A stretch of DNA of 64,000 bases, from NCBI GenBank assembly GCA_966211305.1, contig CBIHPC010000009.1:1-64000 (forward strand), read 5' to 3'. Each line of letters opens with the position of its first letter. Position 1 is the stretch's first letter. The translations under genes were made by a program, and so were the position numbers. Shown piece after piece: positions 43,762-53,540 of this stretch. The notes under the pieces were generated by a model. That model did not search any database, was not told the DNA's origin, and was given only the letters and a program-made list of their open reading frames with translations. The stretch is from Niastella sp966211305. Lineage in GTDB: Bacteria > Bacteroidota > Bacteroidia > Chitinophagales > Chitinophagaceae.

Positions 43762-44991
43762 ATGCCGTTGAAACGATTACTGGTTGTAATTTCAATTATC
43801 GCAGCGCCGGGGCTTAAAGCACAGCGCAACAGCGACGTGATCGATTACATTAATACCTATAAAGAAATTGCCATTCGCGAAATGCAGCGAAGTGGTATTC
43901 CCGCTTCTATCACCCTGGCTCAGGGTATACATGAAAGCATGGCCGGCAAAAGCGACCTGTGCTCAAGATCGAATAACCATTTTGGTATAAAATGCCGTGC
44001 CGAATGGAAGGGTGAGAAAGTATACCACGATGACGATGCCCGCGGAGAATGCTTCAGAAGTTATAAAAAAGCGGAGGAGTCCTATGTTGACCATTCCGAT
44101 TTTCTGAAGAACGGAGCCCGCTACGCCTTCCTGTTCAATTATGAACCCACCAATTACAGCCAGTGGGCATACGGGTTAAAAAAGGCCGGGTACGCCACCA
44201 ATCCCAAATACCCGCAGATCCTCATTAAATATATTGAAGATTACAACCTGCAACAGTATACGCTCATTGCCATGGGTAAATTATCCCCTGCCGATGAAGT
44301 ACTCGCTGGTGGCGGCCGGCCCGTGAACATCAGCAACGGGGTAGCTATACAGGAAATAAAACTCCCTCCAACGGTAAAACCGGCGGTTGAATACCCGATG
44401 GGGCAGTTCCATATAAACCGTACTAAAGTGATTTTCGTCAAGGCCGGCGCCTCCATGCTGGGCATTGCCAAACAATACGATATTTCCCTAAAACACCTGC
44501 TCGATTTTAACGAATTGACGCAGGATGATGAAGATGTGTTAACCCGTGATCAATTGATATTTCTTCAACGCAAACGAAAATCGGGTGAAAATGAGTTCCA
44601 TGAAGTGAGCGTGGGCGAAACGCTGTACGATATAAGCCAGAGCGAAGGCATCCGCCTCGAAAGCCTGATCAATTACAATCATTTACATAATCAGGGCGAA
44701 CCCGCCCCCGGCGAGAAATTGTATTTGCAGGAAAAAGCGCCGTCCCGACCCCAATTGGCAAGGAATGTAGTTGTACCCGAAGCGCCGCTGCTGCCGGTTG
44801 CCCGTAGTGAGCAAATTACCGCCTCCAATACTTCGGCCGTGACCGCCAGCCTGCACATTGTACAGGAAAAAGAAACTTTGTATAGTATTGCGAAAAGATA
44901 TAGTATTACAGTAGAACAACTCAAAGACTGGAATAAACTGACAGGTGATGGCCTGAGAACCGGACAGGAACTGGTTATATACAAAAACTGA
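43762..44991 (+). CDS. Exported glucosaminidase with three LysM domains
   Basis: A 409-residue cell-wall enzyme. Signal peptide LLVVISIIAAPGLKAQ; a glucosaminidase domain at ~25-170 with catalytic Glu in LAQGIHESMAGKSDLCSRSNN and HFGIKCRAEWKGEKVYHDDD; then LysM modules at ~220-270 (FVKAGASMLGIAKQYDISL), ~280-330 (VSVGETLYDISQSEGIRLES) and ~365-409 (VQEKETLYSIAKRYSITVEQ). It should cleave peptidoglycan glycan strands in the periplasm with LysM anchoring. Separated from hpt by three bases, so co-translated. Confidence 0.92.
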   Translation: MPLKRLLVVISIIAAPGLKAQRNSDVIDYINTYKEIAIREMQRSGIPASITLAQGIHESMAGKSDLCSRSNNHFGIKCRAEWKGEKVYHDDDARGECFRSYKKAEESYVDHSDFLKNGARYAFLFNYEPTNYSQWAYGLKKAGYATNPKYPQILIKYIEDYNLQQYTLIAMGKLSPADEVLAGGGRPVNISNGVAIQEIKLPPTVKPAVEYPMGQFHINRTKVIFVKAGASMLGIAKQYDISLKHLLDFNELTQDDEDVLTRDQLIFLQRKRKSGENEFHEVSVGETLYDISQSEGIRLESLINYNHLHNQGEPAPGEKLYLQEKAPSRPQLARNVVVPEAPLLPVARSEQITASNTSAVTASLHIVQEKETLYSIAKRYSITVEQLKDWNKLTGDGLRTGQELVIYKN

Positions 44992-44994
44992 CTT

Positions 44995-45531
44995 ATGGGT
45001 GAAATTCGCGTACACGACAAACAATTTGAACCATACCTTAGTGCAGTATCGATTGCCGAACGGATCAAAGACATTGCCGGCAAACTGAATAAGGATTATG
45101 CCGGAAAGAAACCATTGTTCATCGCTATTTTGAATGGCTCATTTATGTTTGCGTCCGATCTGTTCAAGGAGCTTGCCATAGACGCAGAGATCTGTTTTAT
45201 AAAGCTCGCTTCGTATAAAGGAACAAAAAGTACCGGGCATGTAATTACGGCTATTGGTCTCGATATGGACCTTTTTGGCCGCGATGTGGTGATCGTAGAG
45301 GATATTGTAGACACCGGTAAAACGCTCAGTGAATTTCTGCCACAGTTAAAACATCAGCAACCGGCCTCGTTGAAGATCGTAGCGCTGCTGCATAAACCCG
45401 AAGCAACGGTTTTCCCCATTGCCATCGATTATCTTGGATTTTCCATTCCCAACAAGTTTGTTGTTGGGTACGGCCTCGATTATGATGGGTTAGGACGAAA
45501 TATTCCGGAGATTTTTAAGTTGATAGAATAA
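44995..45531 (+). CDS. hpt: Hypoxanthine phosphoribosyltransferase
   Basis: A 178-residue type I phosphoribosyltransferase of purine salvage in the cytoplasm. Motifs: LFIAILNGSFMFASDLFKEL near residue 40, SYKGTKSTGHV for the flexible loop and VVIVEDIVDTGKTLSEFL, the PRPP-binding site. YLGFSIPNKFVVGYGLDYDG is the purine-binding end. Last of the O-methyltransferase/glucosaminidase operon; the functional tie to wall turnover is not obvious. Confidence 0.95.
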   Translation: MGEIRVHDKQFEPYLSAVSIAERIKDIAGKLNKDYAGKKPLFIAILNGSFMFASDLFKELAIDAEICFIKLASYKGTKSTGHVITAIGLDMDLFGRDVVIVEDIVDTGKTLSEFLPQLKHQQPASLKIVALLHKPEATVFPIAIDYLGFSIPNKFVVGYGLDYDGLGRNIPEIFKLIE

Positions 45532-45535
45532 TAGG

Positions 45536-45585
45536 TAACCAGTTAACGAGTTAACCAGTTAACTCGTCAACTTGTCAACGACATC
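45536..45585. repeat. Intergenic word repeat (GTTAACCAGTTAAC / GTCAACTTGTCAAC)
   Basis: Tandem 8-10-base words AACCAGTTAACGAGTTAACC, AGTTAACTCGTCAAC, TTGTCAAC fill the gap before the VWA gene. TTAAC units pair as inverted repeats. The words GTCAACTCGTCAAC recur near 63363. Confidence 0.6.
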
Positions 45586-45592
45586 AACATAT

Positions 45593-47350
45593 TTGAAGAC
45601 TGCTGTCGCCATATTAACCTCATTCCTGTTTGTAGTAGCTGGTCACGCGCAGTATTATTTGCGAGGTGAGATCAGGGACGAAAAAAACAACCTTCTGTCG
45701 AATGCGCGCATTGTGCTTCATTCAACAGGTTATGTATATTCTTCAGGCAGCAGCGGCTCATTTGGCATCATGACCACAAAGCAGATCGACTCCATAACCG
45801 TTTCGCTCGATGGCTACCAGCCCCTCTCTGTAAAACTCGAAACCGCCAGGTACCATTCTCTCGTATTAAAAACATTACTCACTTCGGCCAACCTGCAAAA
45901 GAACAGGCTGCTTTCCTTTACGCGTAATTTAAAACCGGGCGACCGGCGTAACTGGACGGTGGGCACCGAAACCTATAATTCATTACTGGAAAATGATTTT
46001 GTGCAGGCCGATAAATATCCCGAAACGGGGTTTGCAATCAATACCGATAAAGCTTCGTACAGTAATGTGCGCCGTTTTCTGAACATGAATACCACGGTGC
46101 CGCCCGATGCCGTGCGAACTGAGGAACTGTTGAATTATTTTAGTTTTAAATACCAGGCGCCGCCCGCCGATAGTGTGTTTGGCTTTCAATCTTTTGTTTC
46201 TGATTGTCCCTGGAACAAAACAAACCAGCTGCTTGCGTTGCATGTTTCAGCACGAAAGCTCGATCCCGAGAAAATACCGCCCAGCAACCTGGTGTTCCTT
46301 GTAGATGTGTCGGGTTCAATGGATATGCCCAACCGCCTGCCACTGCTGAAATCGGCTTTTACCTTACTGGTGAATAACCTGCGCGATAAGGATACCATTT
46401 CCATTGTTGTATACGGCAGTACCATCGGTGTATGGCTGCAGCCTACGTCAGGGAAAGAAAAAGAAAAGATCCGCCAATCGATCGAGGAGATGTATCCCGG
46501 CGGGTCAACACCCGGCGAATCGGGCATTAGAACGGCATATAACCTTGCCCGCAGCCAGTTCATAAAAGGCGGAAATAACCGCGTTATCCTTGCTACCGAT
46601 GGCGATTTCAATGTAGGGCAAACCAGCGACGATGAACTCGAAAAACTGATCACCCAGCATCAGCAGTCGGGCATATATTTAACCTGTTTGGGTGTAGGCA
46701 TGGGCAATTATAAAGATTCGAAACTGGAGGTGCTGGCGAAAAAGGGGAATGGCAATTTTGCTTATCTCGATAATGAACGTGAAGCGGAGAAGGTGTTGGT
46801 GAAAGAACTGACCCAAACACTGTACAGTGTAGCCGATAATGCATTTTTGAATATAGAGTTCAATGCCGGCCTGGTAAAGAATTACCGGTTGATCGGCTTC
46901 GATAACAAATGGAAGGCCCTCGTTGATTCGGTAAGTGAGCTCGATGGGGGAGAAGTAGGCTCGGGGCATTCGGTGATCGCCCTGTTTGAAATAGACCCGG
47001 TGTATGTTGATGAACGGGCTGCCGGCAATAAAGGCAACCTGGCAAACGTGAACATACGGTACAAACTGCCCAACGATACATTACAGCGTTATACCAATTA
47101 TAAATGCCCGTATACCGTAACGCCGTTTACCTCATTACCGCCCACCTACCGGTTTGCTTCATCGGTAGCCATGTTTGCTGCATTGCTGAAGGAGTCGAAA
47201 TATGCCCGCACATATGGCTGGGGCGAAGTGATAAAAATGGCCGAAGAATCGGCAGATACACAGGATGCCATTCAGCAGGAATTCATAACTATTGTTGAGA
47301 AGGCGAAGAAGGTGTATAGTAAGGTGAGGAAAAAGAGAAGAAAAGGTTGA
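45593..47350 (+). CDS. Exported von Willebrand factor type A protein with carboxypeptidase-like N-domain
   Basis: About 585 residues from the TTG coding MKTAVAILTSFLFVVAGHAQ (read as Met), a signal peptide; an earlier TTG lies in repeat sequence. Residues ~22-95 form a carboxypeptidase-regulatory-like fold (YYLRGEIRDEKNNLLSNARI). Next is the YfbK-type N-segment (YSNVRRFLNMNTTVPPDAVR, EELLNYFSF), then the VWA domain with MIDAS DxSxS in FLVDVSGSMDMPN and the metal-site Thr/Asp in ILATDGDFNVGQ, and a C-terminal DUF3520-like part. Such proteins bind ligands at the cell surface or in the periplasm; partner unknown. Confidence 0.88.
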   Translation: MKTAVAILTSFLFVVAGHAQYYLRGEIRDEKNNLLSNARIVLHSTGYVYSSGSSGSFGIMTTKQIDSITVSLDGYQPLSVKLETARYHSLVLKTLLTSANLQKNRLLSFTRNLKPGDRRNWTVGTETYNSLLENDFVQADKYPETGFAINTDKASYSNVRRFLNMNTTVPPDAVRTEELLNYFSFKYQAPPADSVFGFQSFVSDCPWNKTNQLLALHVSARKLDPEKIPPSNLVFLVDVSGSMDMPNRLPLLKSAFTLLVNNLRDKDTISIVVYGSTIGVWLQPTSGKEKEKIRQSIEEMYPGGSTPGESGIRTAYNLARSQFIKGGNNRVILATDGDFNVGQTSDDELEKLITQHQQSGIYLTCLGVGMGNYKDSKLEVLAKKGNGNFAYLDNEREAEKVLVKELTQTLYSVADNAFLNIEFNAGLVKNYRLIGFDNKWKALVDSVSELDGGEVGSGHSVIALFEIDPVYVDERAAGNKGNLANVNIRYKLPNDTLQRYTNYKCPYTVTPFTSLPPTYRFASSVAMFAALLKESKYARTYGWGEVIKMAEESADTQDAIQQEFITIVEKAKKVYSKVRKKRRKG

Positions 47351-47384
47351 TCTCTTAACTGTAAGGATAGTGATAGTAAAGTGC

Positions 47385-47520
47385 AAATTAGCTAATGTGA
47401 TAAGCTGATAATGTGATAATACTTTCTACGCATCCCCTTAATAAATTGCAGCACTCCGCTACTTAAAATTGAAGGCCGCGAACCTGCATTATCACATTAT
47501 CGAATTATCCAATTATCACA
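47385..47520. repeat. Arm-core-arm element next to dnaJ
   Basis: Left arm AGCTAATGTGATAAGC plus GATAATGTGATAAT; right arm ATTATCACATTATCG plus AATTATCCAATTATCACATT, ending at the dnaJ stop codon. The core contains AAAATTGAAGGCCGCG, complement of the element between atpD and atpC. It lies between convergent genes. Confidence 0.78.
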
Positions 47521-48678
47521 TTAAGAAAACATCTCTCTCACTTTATCGAAAAAGCTTTTATCCGATTTTTCCGGTTGCGGTTTGAAGTTAGCAGAGCCGT
47601 TCATTTTCTCCAACTGCGCTTTCTCTTCTGCAGAAAGGTTCTGAGGCGTCCATACATTCACATAGATCAGCTGATCGCCTTTTTCATATGAGTTCACACC
47701 GGGGAAGCCTTTGCCTTTCAGCCGGAAAATTTTTCCGCTTTGGGTACCGGCAGGAATTTTGATCTTGGCCCGGCCATCGATGGTAGGCACCTCCACCGAT
47801 GTGCCGAAGCAGGCATCGGGGAAAGAGATATGCAGCTCGTATGCCACATTCAAACCATCACGATGTAATTCTTTATGTTGTTCTTCCTCAATTAAAACAA
47901 TGAGGTCGCCGGGAGGGCCGCCGCGTTCACCGGCATTACCCCTGCCGCCAAGGCTTAGTTGCATGCCTTCCTGAACACCGGCCGGAATATCGAGCGTTAC
48001 GGTTTCTTCACCATACATTCTGCCTTCGCCTTTACAGGTTCCGCATTTGGCGGTTATGGTAGTTCCTTCACCATTACAGCTGGGACAGGTAGTAACCGTT
48101 TGCATTTGACCCAGGAAGGTATTGGAAACACGGCGCACCTGTCCGCTGCCGCCGCAGGTTGTACATGTTTGAACGCTGCCTTTATCTTTTGCACCACTGC
48201 CCGAACAGGTGGTACAGGGCACATGTTTTTTTACTTTAACCTGTTTGGTAACGCCTTTGGCTATTTCCTCATAGGTAAGTTTGATCTTTATTCTCAGGTT
48301 GCTGCCGCGAACGCCACGCATCCGCTGGCCGCCTCTTCTTCCGCCGCCGCCACCAAAAAAGCTTCCGAAAATATCATCACCGAAAATATCGCCGAACTGG
48401 CTGAAGATATCTTCCATGTTGCCACTGCCGCTAAAACCACGACCATTGCCCTGCACACCGGCGTGTCCAAAACGATCGTACTGAGCCCGCTTGTCGGCAT
48501 CGCTCAAAACTTCATAGGCTTCAGCTGCTTCCTTGAATTTTTCTTCGGCAGCTTTATCGCCAGGGTTACGGTCAGGGTGAAACTGCATTGCTACTTTACG
48601 GTAGGCCTTTTTGATCTCATCCTGCGATGCACCTTTTTGAATACCCAGTATTTCGTAATAATCTCTTTTAGTAGACAT
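47521..48678 (-). CDS. dnaJ: Chaperone DnaJ
   Basis: A 385-residue Hsp40 co-chaperone. J domain 1-70 with the HPD tripeptide in YRKVAMQFHPDRNPGD; Gly/Phe-rich stretch with a GGGGGRRGG block near 110; four zinc modules CTTCSGSG, CTTCGGSG, CPSCNGEG and CGTCKGEG at ~157-225; and C-terminal substrate domains including LSLGGRGNAGERGGPPGDL. It delivers unfolded proteins to DnaK. grpE lies just upstream on the same strand; dnaK is not in the window. Confidence 0.97.
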   Translation of the reverse strand: MSTKRDYYEILGIQKGASQDEIKKAYRKVAMQFHPDRNPGDKAAEEKFKEAAEAYEVLSDADKRAQYDRFGHAGVQGNGRGFSGSGNMEDIFSQFGDIFGDDIFGSFFGGGGGRRGGQRMRGVRGSNLRIKIKLTYEEIAKGVTKQVKVKKHVPCTTCSGSGAKDKGSVQTCTTCGGSGQVRRVSNTFLGQMQTVTTCPSCNGEGTTITAKCGTCKGEGRMYGEETVTLDIPAGVQEGMQLSLGGRGNAGERGGPPGDLIVLIEEEQHKELHRDGLNVAYELHISFPDACFGTSVEVPTIDGRAKIKIPAGTQSGKIFRLKGKGFPGVNSYEKGDQLIYVNVWTPQNLSAEEKAQLEKMNGSANFKPQPEKSDKSFFDKVREMFS

Positions 48679-48685
48679 ATATTAA

Positions 48686-48839
48686 AACAAGTGTGATAAT
48701 TCGATAATTAGATAATGTGATAATAGCACTGTGCTAATAGGCTTTTGTGAAACGGTTCAATAATGATCAGGCGCTTAAACATTTATAGTGAAGGCCGCGT
48801 AAAGGCATTATCGAATTATCACATTAGCTAATTATCACA
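48686..48839. repeat. Arm-core-arm element between grpE and dnaJ
   Basis: Left arm TGATAATTCGATAATTAG plus GATAATGTGATAAT; right arm ATTATCGAATTATCACATTAG plus CTAATTATCACATT, ending at the grpE stop. Core contains CATTTATAGTGAAGGCCGCG, which joins the 12-mer seen at 40200 and the GAAGGCCGCG seen beside dnaJ and atpC. Confidence 0.78.
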
Positions 48840-49406
48840 TTATTTTCCTACTACCACTTTAGCGAATCGTATAATTTTATCGTTCATAAGATACCCTTTC
48901 TGCACTTCATCGATGACCTTGCCTTTCATTGCGTCGTCAGGGGCAGGAATTTCGGTGATCGCTTCGTGTTGATCGGGGTTGAAATCGGTACCTATGGTTT
49001 GCATGGGTCTTACGCCCTTGCTTTGCATGGTGTTTCTGAATTTATTGAACACCAGTTGAATGCCTTCTTTGAGCGGCGCATCTTCGCTGGACTGTAATTG
49101 TTTTTCAGCCCGGTCGCAGTCGTCCAGTACCTCCAGCAGCGAGGTGATCACCTCTTTACCGGCGGTTTGTATCATATCTATTCTTTCCTTCGCTGTACGC
49201 CTTCTGAAATTCTCAAATTCAGCTACCTGCCGCAGGTACTTGTCTTTCAGTTCCGCTACCTCAGCTTTCAGCTTTTCCACCTCATCTTCACTGGCAACCG
49301 GTTCGTTAAGGTGCGAAGTGCCACTGATGCTTTCATCAGTGTTGATATCCATGTCTGCATTGGTACCGTTTTCACGGTTAACGGTGTTTTTATCTTTATC
49401 TGCCAT
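48840..49406 (-). CDS. grpE: Nucleotide-exchange factor GrpE
   Basis: A 188-residue DnaK co-chaperone. An acidic, disordered N-terminus is followed by the long coiled coil (EDEVEKLKAEVAELKDKYLRQ), the family phrase ENFRRRTAKERIDM, a four-helix part with LEVLDDCDRAEKQLQ, and the C-terminal beta domain ending VQKGYLMNDKIIRFAKVVVGK. It releases ADP from DnaK. A repeat element separates it from dnaJ, but transcription in common is likely. Confidence 0.96.
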   Translation of the reverse strand: MADKDKNTVNRENGTNADMDINTDESISGTSHLNEPVASEDEVEKLKAEVAELKDKYLRQVAEFENFRRRTAKERIDMIQTAGKEVITSLLEVLDDCDRAEKQLQSSEDAPLKEGIQLVFNKFRNTMQSKGVRPMQTIGTDFNPDQHEAITEIPAPDDAMKGKVIDEVQKGYLMNDKIIRFAKVVVGK

Positions 49407-50276
49407 AACTAGTGCTTACGTGTTTTTCACTTTCTTAACTGCAAAATTGACGGTCAAAACCCTCCCCGGCTTTGAGTCGGGACGGTGTTTTTACGCCAAA
49501 AAGGGCGCTGCCCTTGCGGCGGCGCTAAATAATACCAATTTTCACTGGTAAAGCTATACTATTCAATTACTTTGCCAGTGCCACCGGAAAAGCCAAATTG
49601 TCTTATTTACAGCGATATATCGGCGAAAAAGACACCTTTTTTGCCAACCTGAAATAAGGGCAGAAGCGGTTTAACGGGCTGCAAAGATAAAAGTTTATGG
49701 CATAAGGGGGAAGAAGGCAAAAAGGCAAAAGGCATAAAGCAAAAGGCAGGTTAAGGCCAAATGGTGCAGGCTTCCGAACTGAAGGCTGCACCCCGGAACA
49801 GCCGAAGCTGCCCAGTTCCCTGCGGTGATGTTCCAATTCAAATAGTGAACTTCCGGCATGTTGCCATTGAAACGCCCAACTTTCCTGAGAACGCATCCAA
49901 TGTGCCCGGGGCGATCACATAGAATAAATCTCAAATCGTATATTTCAGAATAACCACGATTTTTCTATAGCTCAATACATCTTTAACCGATACTACCTGT
50001 TTTTTAACAGGTTGCAGCATTTGCAGCAGGCCGGTTCTCTAAAAAGGGAATTCGCCGGCCGTTTCATGTTATAAAAAAACATACTGGTATCCGTTACGTT
50101 ATAAAAAATCTCCGATAGATTTAATTTACAGCAGGTAAGATATATAATAAATAACAGGTCCTTCTTCGTTACTAACGGTATATCAAAAACGTGAATTTTT
50201 ATTTCAGGGAACGGTAATTAATCGCTTAATTTAGTAACTGCGTTTTCACAACCAAACATTTTAAAAACAAACGATT
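49407..50276. other. 870-base region before susC without a gene
   Basis: No credible frame. It holds AAGGCAAAAAGGCAAAAGGC words near 49715-49745 (like 32455-32500), a GCCGCAAGGGCAGCGCC inverted pair near 49503-49525 and an AT-rich second half. TAATTTAG at 50227-50234 is one mismatch from the -7 consensus and the best susC promoter candidate. No anti-sigma or sigma gene precedes the SusC gene. Confidence 0.5.
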
Positions 50277-53200
50277 ATGCCCTCAAAGCTAACTGTTAGG
50301 TTGTGGCTGGCCATTCTATTGCTATTACCTGCCACAACGATTCTTGCTCAGCAAAAAACCATTTCCGGAAAAGTAACGGACAGTAACAATCAGCCCATCA
50401 CCGGTGCTACTGTTTCTGTGAAAGGCTCAACCGTTGCCACGCAAACAAACGCGGAAGGTTCTTTTTCCATCATTGTTCCCGGTTCTTCGGCAGTGTTATT
50501 GTTTTCTTCCATTGGCTTCGAGCCAAGAGAGCTGCCCGTTGGAAACAATCTTACACTCACTGTTGCTTTAAAGACAACCACTTCCAATTTGAATGAAGTG
50601 GTAATTACCGGCTACACCGCTCAACGGAAGAAAGACATTACCGGTTCTGTAGCGGTAGTTGAGGTAGACAACATGCGCCAGATCCCTACCGGTACGCCTG
50701 AAAAAGCGTTGCAGGGCCAGGCTGCCGGGGTAACCATCGTTACATCGGGTATGCCAGGCAGTAACAGCAACATCAGGGTACGTGGTATTACTTCAGTAGG
50801 CGCAACCGATCCGCTGGTGATCATTGACGGTACACAGGGCAACATGCACGACCTGAACGTGAACGACATTGAATCAATTCAGGTTTTAAAAGATGCGGGC
50901 GCTGCCGCTATTTACGGAGTGCGCGGTTCTAACGGCGTAATTGTCGTAACCACCAGGCGTGGCCGTACCGGTAAAGTACGCATTAACTATGATGCTTACG
51001 TAGGCACCCAACGGCCATTGAAAAACGGGTTCAATATTGCCAATACCCAGGAAACGGCCAATGCCATTCAACAGGGGTACATCAACAGCGGTTTAACGCC
51101 CGGCCATAAACAACTGGGCACCGGCCAAACACCTGTAATTCCCGATTACATACGGCCAACAGCCGCCATGGAAGGTGATCCCAACACCGATCCCTCAACG
51201 TACAAGCTGTACGACAACCAGATCACAAAAACCAACAAACAGGGTACCGACTGGTTTCATGAGATTTTTAAACCTGCGCCCATCACCAGCCATAACCTGG
51301 CGGTGTCATCGGGGTCCGACAGGTCAACCTTCTTTTTGTCGTTGAACTATTTCAATCAGCAGGGCACGTTGATTGAAACTTATTTAAAGCGATACTCAGC
51401 CAGGATCAACACTACATTCAATTTAGGTAATAAGGTTCGCGTTGGTGAGAACGCGTACATCTTTTACCGCCAAAACCCGGGGCTTACAAACGGTAACCAG
51501 AACGAAGGCAATCCCATTTCGCATAGCTATCGCGAAAGCCCGTTGATCCCCGTATATGACATCATGGGCAATTTTGCCGGTACCGGCTCCCAGGGCCTGG
51601 GTAATGCGCAAAACCCTGTTGCCAACCTTAAGCGTACCGCAAATAATAAAGACAATACCTGGCAGGTACAGGGGAACGTATTTGCAGAAGCAGACGTGCT
51701 CAAACACTTTACTGCGCGCACCAGCTTCGGCGGCTTTTTCGATAACCACTACTGGAATGTATTTTCCTATACTTCTTACGAAAACGCCGAGAACAATAAA
51801 AATCCCAACAGCTTTACTGAGTTTACGATGTACAACAGTAGCTGGACCTGGACAAATACGTTGACCTATAACAATACCTGGGGCAACCATAATCTTAAAG
51901 TGCTGGCAGGTACCGAAGCCATTCAAAACTATCAGCGTGGTTTCTTTGGCCAACGTACCAACTACCCGGTCACCGATGCGGGTAACCTCACTGTAAATCC
52001 AAGTTTATGGACCCTGCTGTTCGGTCCGCCCCGCGGCCAGGTAACGGGTAACCTTAATATCAATAATGGAATTGCCATCGATGGCAATAACCCGCCCACA
52101 CCGGTGCAAACCTCACTGTATTCGCAGTTTGGCCGCGTTGATTATAATTATGATGATAAATACCTGTTGAGCGGTACGTTGCGCCGCGATGGATCTTCGG
52201 TGTTTGACGAAAGTCAGCGCTGGGGTGTATTCCCGAGTGTGACCGCAGGCTGGCGCATCTCACGCGAAAGATTCTTCGGCACCATAGGCTGGCTGAATGA
52301 ATTGAAATTACGCGGCGGTTGGGGTAAGCTGGGTTCAATCAGCAACATTAACCCAACGAATGCGTTCGACCTGTACAACCAGCTCGCGGCCAGTTCCTAT
52401 TATGATATCAACGGCGCCAACAACTCTTCGGTATTGGGTATTTTCGCCAGTCAGAACGGCAACAGGGCCACTACCTGGGAAGAAGATATCATCACCAATG
52501 TAGGCTTCGATGCGGTATTGTTCAACAATAAACTGAACTTCTCATTTGAATGGTATAAAAAAGCCATCAGCGGATTGTTGTTCCGTCCGCTCGCACCGGC
52601 TACAGGCGGAGGCGCTACCGCTGCATTTGTAAATGCGGGAAATATTCAGAATACCGGTGTTGATATTGCGGCTACTTATCACGGTAACATAGATGAGTTC
52701 AGGTTCGATGTTACGGGAACGTTCACTTCCTATAAGAACCAGGTGAAAAGCCTGCCCGATGGTATCAAATATTACGACCAGGTGAGCACCGGTTCTGACC
52801 GTATTGGCGCATTCAGCCGTTTACAACCCGGTGAGGCCCTGGGTTCATTTTTTGGGTACAAGGTTGTGGGGCTGTTTCAAAGCGATGATGACGTAAGCAA
52901 ATCGCCCACACAGGAAGCTGCGGCACCGGGCCGCCTGAAATTTCAGGATGCCAGCGGCGATGGCAGGATCGATGCTGATGACCGCGTGTTCTTCGGTAAT
53001 CCCAATCCGAAATTCACAGCTGGTTTGAACATCGACGCTTCTTATAAAGGCTTTGATTTCTCCGCATTCTTTTATACATCTGTAGGGAACGATGCTATCA
53101 ATTACGTTCGTTACTGGACCGATTTTCCACAGGTATTTGACGGGGCAATAAGTAAAGACGCGGCTAATAACTCATGGACGCCAACAAGACTCAATGCCAA

Positions 53201-53522
53201 AGTGCCCCGCCTCGAACGCGGCGCCAACTTCAGCACCACTACCCAGTTCAGTTCGTATTTCCTCGAAGACGGTTCCTTCTTCCGTTGTAAATCGATGGTG
53301 TTAGGCTACAATATTCCAACCGGCCGCATCAAAAAAATAGGTATCGAACGGTTCAGGGTATATGTACAGGCAGCCAACCTGTTCACTATCACCAGATATA
53401 CCGGTCTGGATCCGGAGTTAACGACATCCAACCTGCGTGATAACACGAACTTCGGGATCGACTTCGGTAACTATCCTTCCAACCAGAAGAATTATAACAT
53501 AGGTGTGAACGTATCTTTTTAA
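50277..53522 (+). CDS. SusC/RagA-type TonB-dependent outer-membrane receptor
   Basis: A 1081-residue porin-like receptor. Signal peptide (LWLAILLLLPATTILAQ), a carboxypeptidase-regulatory-like domain at ~27-100 (ISGKVTDSNNQPITGATVSV), the SusC-specific VVITGYTAQRKKDITGSVAV, the plug domain (GTPEKALQGQAAGVTIV ... NIRVRGITSVGATDPLVIID), and a long barrel ending NYNIGVNVSF. With the SusD lipoprotein that follows 18 bases later it imports a large substrate, probably glycan or peptide, using TonB energy. There is no STN domain and no FecI/FecR pair. No hydrolase is in the same operon, so the substrate cannot be guessed. Confidence 0.95.
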   Translation: MPSKLTVRLWLAILLLLPATTILAQQKTISGKVTDSNNQPITGATVSVKGSTVATQTNAEGSFSIIVPGSSAVLLFSSIGFEPRELPVGNNLTLTVALKTTTSNLNEVVITGYTAQRKKDITGSVAVVEVDNMRQIPTGTPEKALQGQAAGVTIVTSGMPGSNSNIRVRGITSVGATDPLVIIDGTQGNMHDLNVNDIESIQVLKDAGAAAIYGVRGSNGVIVVTTRRGRTGKVRINYDAYVGTQRPLKNGFNIANTQETANAIQQGYINSGLTPGHKQLGTGQTPVIPDYIRPTAAMEGDPNTDPSTYKLYDNQITKTNKQGTDWFHEIFKPAPITSHNLAVSSGSDRSTFFLSLNYFNQQGTLIETYLKRYSARINTTFNLGNKVRVGENAYIFYRQNPGLTNGNQNEGNPISHSYRESPLIPVYDIMGNFAGTGSQGLGNAQNPVANLKRTANNKDNTWQVQGNVFAEADVLKHFTARTSFGGFFDNHYWNVFSYTSYENAENNKNPNSFTEFTMYNSSWTWTNTLTYNNTWGNHNLKVLAGTEAIQNYQRGFFGQRTNYPVTDAGNLTVNPSLWTLLFGPPRGQVTGNLNINNGIAIDGNNPPTPVQTSLYSQFGRVDYNYDDKYLLSGTLRRDGSSVFDESQRWGVFPSVTAGWRISRERFFGTIGWLNELKLRGGWGKLGSISNINPTNAFDLYNQLAASSYYDINGANNSSVLGIFASQNGNRATTWEEDIITNVGFDAVLFNNKLNFSFEWYKKAISGLLFRPLAPATGGGATAAFVNAGNIQNTGVDIAATYHGNIDEFRFDVTGTFTSYKNQVKSLPDGIKYYDQVSTGSDRIGAFSRLQPGEALGSFFGYKVVGLFQSDDDVSKSPTQEAAAPGRLKFQDASGDGRIDADDRVFFGNPNPKFTAGLNIDASYKGFDFSAFFYTSVGNDAINYVRYWTDFPQVFDGAISKDAANNSWTPTRLNAKVPRLERGANFSTTTQFSSYFLEDGSFFRCKSMVLGYNIPTGRIKKIGIERFRVYVQAANLFTITRYTGLDPELTTSNLRDNTNFGIDFGNYPSNQKNYNIGVNVSF

Positions 53523-53540
53523 CACTGAAATCAAAGCAAA

